From: Isoetes taiwanensis
Taxonomy: Eukaryota > Streptophyta > Lycopodiopsida > Isoetales > Isoetaceae
Length of the DNA stretch: 64,000 bases
NCBI GenBank assembly: GCA_021234155.1
Contig: JAJEKV010000017.1
Location: forward strand, 10,299,525-10,363,524
Direction of reading: 5' to 3'
Part shown: positions 42,917-53,859 of the stretch, piece after piece
How positions within the stretch are numbered: position 1 is the stretch's first letter
Layout: the number at the start of each line of letters is the position of its first letter
The notes under the pieces: generated by a model
Told to the model about the DNA's origin: nothing
Databases searched by the model: none
The model's input: only the letters and a program-made list of their open reading frames with translations
Made by a program: the position numbers and the translations under genes

Positions 42917-43660
42917 TGTGCTGTTGACCCGTGGTGAACCCTCTTTGGTTTTCGGCCCTCGGTGGGGTGGCTTGGGCTGGTTCTTCTTTTGGCCTGCCGC
43001 CCCACCCGCAGCAGCTCCACCTCCTGCTGGCAATACCACTCATTGTACCCTGGTCCAGCGGCGAAGGTACTCCTTGTATGCCATCATCTTCCTTTTGAAC
43101 TCAGGTCTGCCAACTGCCGTATGGTACCCGCTCCCCTACCTTTTGTTTCTTCACCACCTTGGGTGGTTCCGGCCACTTAGGGTAGGGTGGCCTCGCGTCG
43201 GGATCCTGCTGCCCCTCCTCCTCCTCTTCCTCTTCCACCTGCGGCTCCTCTTCTGGCCGGGGCTCTTGAATAACGACGGTCCCGCGGACCGTCGTTCCTT
43301 CTCTTCGTCCGCCTCTCCTCCTCCCTCAGCTCCCTCTCCCGCTCCCGCTTCTTCCTGGCGGCCCTCTCCTCCGGCCACTCTGCTACTTTTTCCTTTCCCT
43401 TCTTCTTGGGCACTGAAGGCCCCGCTTCCTCCACTTCTTTGCTTTGCCTGCTCCTCCCCTTCTTCTTCCACCTCGGTGTCCGAGGGCCCGAAATGGCGAG
43501 TCTCGCCGGTCCTCTGAGTGCCTGCCGATGGAGAACTGCTGCTGGGACTCTCCTCGGCGTCATGGTATGAGGCTTCGCTGCTGCTGCTGCTGCTGCTGGT
43601 GGGGGGAAGCTCCTCTTCCCCTTTCTTGGGTCGGAGGTGCTCCGGGATCTTCTTGACATG
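42917..43660 (-). pseudogene. Basic N-terminal tail preceding the H3-like domain (G3)
   Basis: 43659-43177 is open for 160 codons: MSRRSRSTSDPRKGKRSF, an Ala run, MTPRRVPAAVLHRQALRG, then a long Lys/Arg/Glu-rich stretch (KKKGKEKVAEW, REEERRTKRRNDG). Between 43176 and 42917 the frame changes and FKRKMMAYKEYLRRW and a Gly/Ala linker can be read before NSTYRPG. Histone tails, CENH3 tails in particular, are basic and poorly conserved, so this may be the tail of the H3-like protein. The 160-residue part has no specific H3 tail motif such as ARTKQTARK. Confidence 0.6.
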
Positions 43661-44307
43661 TCAGCCTCAGCTCGCTATGCGCCATAGAGAGAGGGCCGGT
43701 CTTGTTCCAGCTTCCCAGTAAGTTTGTTTGGTGCGAGCCATATCTTATGGTTCAGAAAATGGGTGACGAAGGGCTGGGCAAGAGAAGGTTGGAGGTGAAG
43801 GGTTGGAGAGAGAAAATGAGGTGTCAGATATTTAAAAAGGAGGGTCCCTGGGAATATTCTCCTACCATAATTACCCCTATTTATTAGCCCCCCCTTATTA
43901 ATTACAAGATATTTAATTAATTATTTAACTATTAATGTATATATTAACCTATATTAATTGATATTATCTTTAAATTTTCGAATTTTCCTAATGGTTCGAA
44001 GTGCAATTTATGAATTTGCGCCATTTTTCACCTGGGCCTCCGATTGGCATGATTCTTCGACCCATTTTAGGTGAAATTTGATGCAGATGCATAATTTTCA
44101 CTCCAAATTTACTAGAAGGTTCGTTTGACTCCCTCAAATCTTAGTCTAACACTTAGCCTAATTCCTGACCCACTACCTAGGAGAAATTTTTTTTTTTCCC
44201 CCATTTTCGCGGTTCGATGGTGGAAATGTTTATTCCACACTCCTATAGGCCTGTTAGACTACTTCATGGTTATGGTCAGTGCTAGTTCTTGGTCAACCAA
44301 GAACATC
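43661..44307 (-). other. Leader between PBS and first ORF (G3)
   Basis: AT-rich noncoding sequence with one open stretch on the other strand; no recognisable domain. Confidence 0.55.
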
Positions 44308-44319
44308 GCTCTGATACCA
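44308..44319 (-). other. Primer-binding site of G3 (tRNA-iMet)
   Basis: The minus strand reads TGGTATCAGAGC one base after the LTR end, complementary to the 3' end of plant initiator methionine tRNA. Confidence 0.93.
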
Positions 44320-44320
44320 T

Positions 44321-45950
44321 TGTGACGCCCCCTAAACAACATCGCCCGCCGTACACTCGGCAGGAAATCCCCCATCCGGCTCAACAACCGCATGGGCCCT
44401 TCGTCTACCCCGCACTCTGAGGTGACTCTTAGTGCGGGAAGGGAACACGAAGGTGTCTTGCGCGCCCTTCCCCTATGGGCTCCTATAACAGCGGAAGCGA
44501 TAACACGTCAGAACTAGCATCAACATATACAAATACTACCCTGAAGGGTAGTGCATCACACATAAACCAAGGCAAAGATGATAATCACGAACCATAAAAC
44601 ATGAGAGCTCCTACCCCGCTCGGACTGTGTGGAGGATGACTAACCGGCCGGGCCTCAAGATAGAGCGGAACCGAGTCATGGCAATGGCGGGGCTGGCATA
44701 GAACAATGGCTAGGGTTGACCACTCCATCCGCCCTCCCTCGCGGCATACTTTGCAGATGGGCTAGATCAGGCTCGACAGACTCTAGCCTTCCTGGATCAC
44801 GCAATCCCATGGCATCACCCATCGGGACTACTCCGTGTTGCATCTCCCCGGTCCGATGAGGCGTGAAGGGTTGCATCTCCCCTTCCTGTGGTCTAGAGGT
44901 GCCGTGGGCGGCTAGAGAATCGTGGCGACACACGATTGCACCCGGATCAACCCCCAAAATGAGAGCCAAGCCAGCACTTGCGGCTCTCGAGAGGCGGTGG
45001 CAACACCATTGCCCCGGGAGGTGTCCACCCATGCTCGCCCACACGTGGTGACCGACCATAAGCCTAACCCACTATGGGATCCCCCGGCCCCCCACTGGCA
45101 GGATCCTCCCTCCACTTTCCCTCTAGCCCCGTTATCCGGTGTTTGAGTCATGTCATAGCCTCAATAGCCCGGGTGGGCTCCTATGCACAAAGCCGCAACT
45201 AATAGGAACTAAGGGGTCTACTCTAGGAACATACTACATATGGCCCTAGGTCTCTACCCCCTTCCCAATACAAGAGGAGCAAACATGATCAACCAACATC
45301 ACATAATCATCACATCATGAGAATAATCATAAGAAGAACATCTTAACCTAATCATACAACTAACTAATAGTTAGGGTTCCTTGATTAGGGTTCAAGATGT
45401 TGAATATGGGTTCTAGGATGGCTCTACTCTAGATACAAAATACTAGCACATCTGGAATGCTAATCCCAGATGAGCTATCACAACTACTATCCTACATACC
45501 GCTCCCCGATGCTCTCCCTCCGGATCCCAGCCTCCATGGTCTTCGACTCACAAGTCTGCTGTTCCTACTCCAAGAGCGAGTCTACCTGCCAAGGGCTGCT
45601 GCACCGCCTATGCCACAACGAACGATGTTCAAACGGGTTTCAACGCAGTAGGTGAGTCTCTGGGTGCTAGGGCTGGAAAGAGGTCTAGGGTTAGGGTTTA
45701 TGCCTATATAAGTTAGGTCCACCTAGGATGCCACGTGGCACCAATCGGGTGAGTCCTGTGTGGCGGTGCCCCAATAGGTTAAGGCCACGTGGATAATGGC
45801 TTAACCTATGGTTGGCTAAGTTATGAGAATAACTTAGCCATGCCCCCTAGTGCCACAATCTATGGTATACAAGGCTATGAAGATAGACTTGTATGGTGAC
45901 GGATCCAGGAATATACGTATTTATGGCGTATATTCCCCTGGACCGTCACA
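44321..45950 (-). repeat. 5' LTR of G3
   Basis: TGTGACG to CCGTCACA, 1630 bp, partner of 32769-34403. CTATATAAG at 45704-45712 (CTTATATAG on the minus strand) is a candidate TATA box. Confidence 0.95.
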
Positions 45951-45955
45951 AACGG
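45951..45955. repeat. Target-site duplication of G3, right copy
   Basis: AACGG follows the LTR end CGTCACA and matches 32764-32768. Confidence 0.93.
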
Positions 45956-46431
45956 GGAACCCACAATGGCTCGAGCCGAATTTTATGGTGATAACAAAAA
46001 ATGAAGAGCAAAAGCAAATGGATAACTGGAGACGGGGAACCACCTTTTTGCAACAAGAATGCGACATTCTGGTTATCGCCACGAGCAAACACAACAATGT
46101 TAAAGAGAAGGCTAGCAAAGTGTTGCAACAATTGGAGCAGGGCAAATAACTCGCGCTATGTAGAGGACTGAAGACGTTCGGGTGTGGTAAAAAAGCCATG
46201 AAAGGAGAAAACGGGCATACCAAGAATAGACAACCAACCACCCCAACCCTCATTGCTAGCATCAAAATCGAGGGTGACTTTTGTGAGGAGAGGGGGCCAA
46301 AGAGGACAACGGTCAAAATTGAGCACAATAGTCTGCCAAAGAGATAGCTCGTGATGTGGCAGGGAGGAAAGCTGGAAAGGAGTATCCCAACGTTCGGAGC
46401 AGCGGAGATCAAAGTGAAGACTTGAAGTCAA
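45956..46431 (-). pseudogene. RNase H N-terminal part (Y2, proximal to G3)
   Basis: TLDFDASNEGWGGWL (46431-46156 frame) aligns with GFDASSFGWGG of Y1; in other frames FARGDNQNVAFLLQKGGSPS and LEPLWVPR align with TVRGDNLNVATILQKGGSSS and LEPVWIPR. The next residues (ENKWTDYL) are at 32763, beyond G3. Confidence 0.88.
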
Positions 46432-46467
46432 GACAACACAAAGGTGGCCAAATACTAGATGCAGGGA

Positions 46468-47384
46468 CTAAATGAAACCGAGAAAGCGGGCAACCAAGTG
46501 GGCGGAGACTACAGGAGCAGCAAGCAAGCCAGAACATAGAGATAAAGCGCGGGACTTTTTAGAGGCTGAGATGCGGAACAAACCATCGTGGAAATCGACT
46601 ATGAAACCTAAGAAGACAGTGCGATGAGAAATGCGAAAACGACACTTTTTACAAGTGAGAAGAAAACCGGCTTGCTGTAAGTCAAAAAATAACCTGGACA
46701 TGAAGGGACTCGGGCGAGGAGTGACACAAAAATAGGATATCATCAACATACGGGAAGCAACGGATACCCTGAGCATGCCAACGATGAACCAATTGCCGAA
46801 TGAGTTTGGTAAACACAAACGGAGCAGAGGCGAGTCCAAAGGGAAGAACATTGAAGATAAAAAATTGGCCATCAAGATGGAGACATGATGATAACCAGAT
46901 TTCAAGTCTATAGTAAAAAGGAAATTCTCGGGTTTGTAAAGATGAGAGAGCAGGTCCAATGATTCATAGCGAAACGGAAGGACAGATAAAAAGGAGTTCA
47001 AGATACGCAAATCTAAAATAAGACGCCACTTTCCTTGACCTTTAGGGACCACCCCCCATGAGGAACAGAAGAACGGGCAAGAAGGCACAAGGGAGGCGAT
47101 ACCGGTATGAAGGAGTTCAGAGATGTCAGAACGAGCAACATCAAGTTGGATGAACAAGGACGAATGATTTTTTGCAAGAAAGGGGTTGATAGGGGGATGA
47201 GTAAGCCAAGGCAAACGACAACCAAATTAGATCCAGCTGAGCACTTGCTTGGAGGAACAGAATGACCGCCAAAAAGGCAAAGCAGACAGGAGGCGATTGA
47301 GGACGTAGGTAGATGAAGCAATCGAGCCAACTAAGATGGGATCAATGCTTAGATCAGGAATGCAAGAGGAAAACGGAGTGTAAT
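46468..47384 (-). pseudogene. YR-retrotransposon reverse transcriptase (Y2)
   Basis: The ORF 47214-46468 has VPSCPFFCSSWGVVPKGQGK, WRLILDLRILNSFLSVLPFR and FTIDLKSGYHHVSI. Between about 46890 and 46690 the correct frame is different: there NVLPFGLASAPFVFTKLIRQ and the active site FPYVDDILFLC are found, so two compensating indels flank the catalytic core. Later CRFRISHRTVFLGFIVD returns to the first frame. It starts after GTTGTTTCAG (AG on minus at 47386-47385), as in Y1. Confidence 0.9.
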
Positions 47385-47386
47385 CT

Positions 47387-48367
47387 GAAACAACAACAAA
47401 TCATATAAGAAAACAAGACACCAATTAGACCCATAAAAGGAACAACTCTGAAACCAACCCCATGATACCCATACATGTGTATTAAAAATGGGAAGAATGC
47501 CTTGTCTAAAAACAATGTCTTGTGCTTTAAACTACAAAGGGAGATGCACATATGGGGAGTACGTAATGAAGAATGCACAATCCAAACATGACAAATTCGA
47601 CTGCGTCCAACCAATGCAATCATGGTTAAGAAAAAAAATTGCACGCGAATTGTGCCAGAAAGAGGAATGCAGAGGAATGCCTATTTATAATAGCCAAACA
47701 ATTAATTTGTAATCAACAATTTTTGCTTCCACGCAAATAGCTACAACAAGAAAAAAGACTCCAGAGTTACAACAGTCTGGATAGAAAGATATGCAAGAGA
47801 GATTTGTCCTTGAACCGGATGACCCGAGAAAGCTTTGCCAAAAAATAGAACTGAAAATTCAACCCTACATCTTTAAGCAACCAACAAACTACCTTTGCAA
47901 AATAAAAAGGGGATATGCACATGCGAGAGTACAGGGCAAGAAATACATAACTTAATATGACAATCCTAATATGCCAGAGCAATGCAAACATGGTCGAGGA
48001 GACAAAGCAAAAGAGTTGCAGGGGAATGCCTTTTCATGATAACGAAAAAATGATCTGGTAATCAAGGAACTTTTATTTCCAATTATCTAGCTATCATAAA
48101 GAAAGGCCCTAGAGTAGTCATAGTTCAAAAATACCAGAGAAATCTACCAACCGAATGTCCCGAGAATGCCTTCCTATAATCCCATGCCATATGCAACCAA
48201 GCCTATATAGGCAAGCCTCTAGATCCAAAAAATGCAACAAGAACTCGAGATCCAAATGAAATGCACTGCAACAAAGACAATCACAACTCCAAAAGAATAA
48301 AAAACATGGCCAAACCTAGAAAATTTGTATATATATCATGATCCGCAAAAAATAATAAACATCACGG
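47387..48367 (-). other. Y2 spacer between gag and RT
   Basis: T-rich on the minus strand, no domain. In Y1 the same spacer is under 100 bp. It ends in a good 3' splice-site-like sequence, so it may be an intron with an insertion. Confidence 0.5.
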
Positions 48368-49379
48368 TCATAGCCTCTCGTTATGACCCAGCCAGAGAGT
48401 CTCTACCAAAGTACTCACATCTGAGGATGAGGGAAATATTGAGGGATGATAGGAAACTGGGGCACTGGTGGGAGAGAAGGAGCAGGAGGGAGTGCCAAGG
48501 AAATGTTTGAAAATGCCACACGAGCAAAAGGGTTTCGACCCTATGGCTGTTACAGCTGCGGAACGTGCAAAACAAGCAAGGGGTACCATGGGAAAGAGAA
48601 ACAGATGGGGCACCAGGAACAGCTTGAAAAGAAGAAAAAGAGATGCTCGAAGCTCTTGTGGCAGAACTAGGGCGACGATCAAGGCGGCCTTGGCAGACTT
48701 ATTTTAAGCGACGGGAATCATCAGCGGATAATGATAAGTCTGAATGATCAGTAATGCAATATCGTACCCTTCATGATCTGCAATCAAAAGAAATTTCATA
48801 CGTTGCTGAATTGCCATCTTACCCTCTTCAATGAGCTTTAAGACTGAGTGGGATACGACAGGAAAGAGAGAAAACAGACGAGCATACAACTTCCAAAATC
48901 GGTCCACAGTAGCAGACAAAAATTTATACTGGTGCCTCGAGGAGTCTCGTTTGAAAGTGGGCAGGGTCCTTGCCGCCCGCTCCCATACTTCCTCCTTGGG
49001 GTAGGTGGTGGGAGACGAAAAACAATGGAGGAGGCGCCGCATTTGAAGTTGCAAAAGGGGGAACAACAGTGGCGGAGGAGGAGCGGAGTAGCAAAGGGGC
49101 ATAGCGAAAGAGGGAACTGGACGTGTGGGAGTACCCGAAAGGGGTGTGGAGAAAAAAGCTGATGGTATAAAAGAAACTCCAAAAGGATTCGAGGAGGAAA
49201 AGGGGCCCAAGTTGCCCAAATTTTCCAACGGAGAGGCTGCATTTGGAAGAATAGGTGAAGGAGCCGTGGGGAAAGAACGAGCACGCCCGACGCCAGCGGG
49301 TGCGTGCAGCCGCAACCCCTCAAGTGCACATGAGGGTGTTTGAACTAGGGTGCAACCTAGATTGATTGGCATCTGCCAT
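48368..49379 (-). pseudogene. Gag-like protein of Y2
   Basis: The first ATG (49379-49377) follows GGTTTCAG/G, opening MADANQS-like sequence. The long ORF 49444-48704 has FKRDSSRHQYKFLSATVDRF and LIEEGKMAIQQRMKFLLIAD, HEGYDIALLI, matching Y1 gag (FDRDSMRHYYEFVSAMDTRF, VEEGKRLADQEMKFVLIAD, HGYDVAL). In another frame CLFCTFRSC at about 48570 is a possible relic of the knuckle. It lacks the TGA found in Y1 after DTRF. Confidence 0.7.
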
Positions 49380-49380
49380 C

Positions 49381-51141
49381 CTGAAACCAAAAAACCCCTT
49401 AGAACCAACAAGAAACAAGAAAAACTAGAAACCCAAGAATACAAACGGATAAAATTTGCATATAATTAATTTTCCAAAAAACCACAATGGCACCAAGACT
49501 CATTGCAAAGAATGTCAAATGTACGGCCAAAACATGGCTAGACGGAGTTTCTCTATGCGGGTATCAAGGTGCCATCACATCCGGCCCTGAACCCGAGACA
49601 AGAGTGCAAGAGGGGTCGGTGAAGAAATGCCAAGGAAAGATAGGATACAATGTAGAAAATGGAGCAAAATGGGGCAACTCGGACCTCCAATTCCGGGTAT
49701 AGGAGAAACGCAAGATGCAATCTCGAAGAACAGCTGCGAACTGGAACCTAAACAACACATGGCCACTACGGCCCCACCAATGCAAAGCAGCCACCATATA
49801 CCCTAGATGAAAATACACCATATTAGGGACCTCCAGCTCAAAGGTCAGTTTCGAGCTGATGGGGTCTTGGTTAAAATCAACGCCCAAATCCGCCCTGTCG
49901 ATGGCATCATCTAGGTAAGAGCAGAACCATAGGCAATCTGACACAAACGTCAAAGAAGATGAAGAAGTAGGGGGCAAACGGTAAAGGGACCAAAACAAAT
50001 GTTTGAGATTGAAAGCGATGCAAAGGTTCAGATCATGGCCCTCGAACGGAAAAAGTAAGAAAACTGCTGGGTTAGATGGAATAGGGATAGTTGGCGGAAG
50101 GCTTCGGGTAGAGGAGGTGGGGCAAGTTCATGATCAGCGGTACGAGGATAAAACTCTGAAGAGTAGATTGAGCGCACATTGTCCACTGAAAGAAAAAAGG
50201 GAGTGAGAAACAACCTGAACAAAAATCGTAAAAATACAAGAAAAGAGCACACAAATGAATTACAATATCAACGGAATTAATAAAAAAGCAACGGCCCATG
50301 TCCACGCACCATCCAACAAAACCAAGACGTGCAAAAGACAATCTAAAAAAGGAACCCAGCTTCGCAACAACCCGGAAAACACCCATTAATAATGACCTAT
50401 CTAGGCAAAGCACACCACAGACCCACCACAATCCCCCAAACTAACCCACAAACGAAACAGAAACAAAATAATAAGAACGAGGCTGAGCAAAATGGCAACA
50501 TCAAACTGAAAAAAAAAAAAAAACGACAAGATTCCTACAGACCAAACAAGATGTTTAAGACCAAGCCACACAAACCTATAACCCCAGAAAAGCACCTTAA
50601 CAGCATCTAAAACAATAAAGATAAGATAAGATAAGATGAATTTTTACGTCCACAGGAACCCAACGGGTTATGGACTAACATCTCAAATTAAACACCTAGC
50701 TAAATAAATCACTAAAAAAAGGGGCGACGGGGATACCGGCCCCCGGGAACCCTGGACCATCCGACCTTGTCGGGATACCCAGACTCGGTAACCCCCGACA
50801 AAAACACAGGTCGGGACTGCGCGCAATTCCGGCGGCCGACCTGAAGTCAGACCGCCCCATTGCCGATTCCAACTTGATGCTGCTTCGAATCCGGCTGCAG
50901 AGGGATGCTAGGGGGAAAAAACAAGGGAAGGATCCAATCTGAAGGCCGAGAAGATGATCAACCCAGCTTGAAACTGAAAAAACAAACAAGAACAAGCACG
51001 AAAAAACTGTAGAGGGAACAAGCCAAGGGAAGAACAGCAAACTCCACTTGGTTTTCAGGGATCCGGTTGTCAAGAGCACCATGATCCCTAATGAATGGTA
51101 TCTCCGAGCCCAATCCATATGAAGAAACCAGAGAATAGTAC
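49381..51141 (-). other. Putative leader intron of Y2
   Basis: On the minus strand a possible donor CATTCAG/GTACTA (GT at 51141-51140) and an acceptor TTTTTTGGTTTCAG (AG 49382-49381) frame a T-rich stretch of about 1.76 kb, equivalent to 15587-18330 in Y1. Confidence 0.42.
50611..50683 (-). repeat. 3' end of a SINE/LINE-like insertion in the Y2 leader
   Basis: On the minus strand AGTCCATAACCCGTTGGGTT, CCTGTGGACGTAAAAATTCA and a run of ATCTT repeats. It resembles the end at 23991-24183. A loose B-box-like GGATTCGAAGC lies upstream, near 50895. Confidence 0.55.
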
Positions 51142-51165
51142 CTGAATGAGAGAATAAGCAGTAGA

Positions 51166-51380
51166 AAACTCTTGGAACAAAGAGAATTCAGCTCAGAGGA
51201 AACCCTGATGAGAATTGCTTGCAAGCAATGGATATATAGCAGACAGAGTTAAAGAAAACATGTACTAAAGAAAGCGCAGGCTATATATGGATCCTACGTC
51301 CAAAATAGCATGACGCCAAAATAGACGTCCCGTTTCCCAGAATGATGGTTCTCTTCTATATAAGAAGAGAACCATGGCAT
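51166..51380 (-). repeat. A1 terminal repeat of Y2
   Basis: Partner of A2 at 31030-31246, with the same 31-nt perfect hairpin (51345-51375). The right end of Y2 is at 51380, followed by unrelated flank. Confidence 0.88.
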
Positions 51381-51894
51381 CAATGAGCCACATCAAGTTT
51401 CTGGTGCATAAGTTTTTGCCATTTAGGATAATACACTCCATTATCTACTCATTCTACCTTGCCCATGACTAAAACCCAGCCTCCCTAAACAATTCACTAC
51501 TCCATCGCATTTACAGTTACTTTTACAGCTCTTTATTTCATCTACAAATCTATTACATCTTTTCATTCCACGTGTTCACGACTCATGCCTGGCACTGCCA
51601 AGCACATTTTTAATGTAATTTTAGATAGATGGATAATAGTATTATCTAATCTCTCACTTTGTTTATGATTTACAATTTGTTTGTATACAATAAATTTTTT
51701 TTTGAAGAACGTCAGACTTTATTAATCACTCTCAAACAATACATGATGCGTAGATAGAAATTAAAACCCAATGGATAAAAGACCCAACTAAGCAAAGTCA
51801 CATGTCTAAGCATGATAACATAATGGAGGAAAAACTACTTTCTTCTCACAATAGAGAAAAGAATGATACATATATATCTTCAGCACAAATAAAC
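51381..51894. other. Flank without a recognisable gene
   Basis: AT-rich, no domain; it borders Y2. Confidence 0.55.
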
Positions 51895-52349
51895 TTAACC
51901 AGGACAAAGTTCCGCATCCATAGAATCATTAAGAGCAAGTGCACTTGTCTTCTGATGTCTGAATGCCACTGGATCATATAGAGGGACATCCACAATAATA
52001 ATAGTAGTAGATACTGGAGCTGAACTATTCTTGTGGCGTGCAGCCTTCTTTATACGTGGGGAAGAGCATCCTTCTTCCAGAAGTTTCTGTTTGCGAGCAA
52101 TATCTTGAAGTCGAGAATGTTGCTCCTTACTAAGAGGACTCGATGACGTAGTCTGAGAGGCAGACACACCAGAAGGAAGTGGTGGTGCAAAAGCAGCTTG
52201 AGGAGAAGATACAAGAGACGGTAATACTGGTGAATTAACTGGTATAGAAGGAGACACGTCAGAAGATGACACAACAGGACATGCCGTTGAAGAAGATGCT
52301 ATCTGACATGGTGTAGAAGCAAATGGGAAGGCAGATACAGGAGTCTGTC
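51895..52349 (-). CDS. Ser/Pro-rich ORF fragment, function unknown
   Basis: The open frame (187 codons with its LTR-derived start at 52458) reads through Ser/Pro/Val-rich sequence and then KEQHSRLQDIARKQKLLEE and SSPRIKKAARHKNSSAP. The first about 36 residues come from the LTR beginning at 52350, so only 52349-51895 is specific. It might be a piece of a gene or of an element cut by the LTR insertion. I do not recognise it. Confidence 0.3.
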
Positions 52350-53024
52350 TGATACGAATATGGTAGCTCGGGGGAGTGGTCTTGGATGTTAGTCTTGGTG
52401 GACTAGCATGGGTGTCTAAGTTTGGCAAATTATTAGCAAGGCAAGGCAATAAAGGCAACCTATGGTCTATACTTAATTATGGTGCTAAAAAAGGCTTGCT
52501 AAATAAAAAAGGGCTAAACTCGCATCTACTCATTCGCCCTTGAATCTGATTCTAAGAAAGCCGTTACTTTTTTCCATGAGCTTCTATTGTTCTTGTTCAA
52601 TAACCTAATACTAACCTGGAGCCTAATTCTTGGTGTTTTATATTGAGGACTGCTAGCTCATGGGAGGAGCTACTAGTGGAAGTTGATTGTCAGGTCTTGC
52701 TATAATTCTGCCAGTTCTTAGCACTGAACGACTCAGTTGGGCAGTGAACTACCATAGATTGGTTATTGTATCTGGATCTAGCGCTGGTTTCGGTGAACTA
52801 GAGCTTGGCTAATCTGAGTTGTTGGTGTAACTGGTATTCAGTATTTATTTCAAATAGAGAACTTTTTGTCATTGCTAACAGTTTGATTGTGAGTTATGTA
52901 GCAATTATGGATGAATTACAGATTGAGAGACCATGAATTGTCTGAGAAGTATTGAACGAGGGTTCAGGGATATAAAAGGTATGGTTCGTTGGTGTGATCC
53001 ATAACAATTGGTATCAGAGCCTGG

Positions 53025-53170
53025 CTATTCTTGACGTTTGCAAGTTATTTGGTTGATGCTGGAGATTGCAAATTGGAATAGAGATTCTTATTTTGACTAT
53101 TCTTTGATGTTTGTAAGTCATCTAGTTGGTGCTGATGATTGCAAACTGGAATAGAAATTCTTATCCTGAG
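53025..53170 (+). repeat. 73-bp tandem duplication next to the PBS
   Basis: CTATTCTTGACGTTTGCAAG... (53025-53097) is repeated with several changes at 53098-53170. Confidence 0.8.
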
Positions 53171-53695
53171 AACCCAAATGATTTCTCTCCATGGATTTAA
53201 TTCATTACCAATCTGATCTCTTAAAAGCAAGAGAACTTTCTCGAGTAGCCCTTGAATATTTGTATCGCAACTTCCTTTTTATTGCAGGAAATATATGAAT
53301 TTATTAGGTATAGGTGATTTGGAATAATACAACTGCAGAAATGGAATACTTTTTGTAGTCCAGAAAACGTACTCAAATCTCAAATGCACAATGTGCATAT
53401 GGAGGAAATAGATGCAGGAACTTTTGAAGCTGAGAAGAAAAAGACTAAGAAGAAATCATCACAAAGAGGTGGAGAGGGGCAAATTGCAAATCAGTTACCT
53501 CTTGTCTAATTGTTGTCTAGAATTATGAGCAGTAGTTAGTGTTACTGGGTTGAGGTTGGTGCTTCAATGGAAAATTTTGAGCACAGTAGTAGAAATTTAA
53601 AAAAAGATTGTATACAAACTTAAACCTTAACCACAACGACTGTGATCGTCATAAATGGTTGGTGCTGTTTATGAGATCATGATTCTTTGGAAAGA

Positions 53696-53859
53696 GTTGG
53701 TGCTCTTGTCCAATTGAAGGAAAAGAGTTGTTGCTCATATCCAAGTAAATGGAATGGGTTGTTGCTCATATCCAAGTGAATGGAATGGGTTGTTGCTCAT
53801 GTCCAAGTGAATGGAATGGGTTGTTGCTCCAAGTAAATGGATGGGTTGTTGCTCATGCC
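53696..53859 (+). repeat. 31-bp minisatellite
   Basis: Units GTTGTTGCTCATATCCAAGT... start at 53727, 53758, 53789 and 53820 with a 31-bp period, bordered by more degenerate units. Confidence 0.88.

Larger units (their letters stand above)
32769..45950 (-). mobile_element. Ty3/gypsy chromovirus G3, complete, carrying a histone H3-like region
   Basis: Complete 13,182-bp element with LTRs (32769-34403 and 44321-45950), 5-bp TSD AACGG, tRNA-iMet PBS and PPT. Minus-strand order: 5' LTR, PBS, basic-tail ORF, histone H3-like region, unrecognised ORF, gag, protease, RT, RNase H, integrase, chromodomain, PPT, 3' LTR. The chromodomain and RT type make it a chromovirus. It is inserted in the RNase H gene of Y2 and is therefore younger than Y2. 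Small indels break most ORFs except integrase. Confidence 0.95.
30254..51380 (-). mobile_element. Tyrosine-recombinase retrotransposon Y2, interrupted by chromovirus G3
   Basis: On the minus strand: A1 (51380-51166), possible leader intron, gag (49379 to about 48370), RT (47384-46468), RNase H start (46431-45956), G3 insertion, RNase H end (32763-32330), tyrosine recombinase (32236-31284), B1 (31280-31244), A2 (31246-31030) and B2 (30290-30254). Without G3 and one TSD copy it is about 7.94 kb. The triplet ATG (minus strand) lies at the left end, the junction and the right end, as ATC does in Y1. Gene order, splice-like sites and motifs match Y1, but the repeats are diverged, so it is a related family. 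Confidence 0.88.

Noticed and set aside
42698-43039. Reading the H3-like sequence as an ordinary host histone gene
   Set aside because: It lies between the PBS and gag of an element with matched LTRs and TSD, is in the element's coding direction and is diverged and frameshifted; a separate host gene is not supported.
51895-52458. Intact 187-codon protein gene
   Set aside because: The first 36 codons are LTR sequence and nothing similar to a known domain follows; kept only as a low-confidence fragment.
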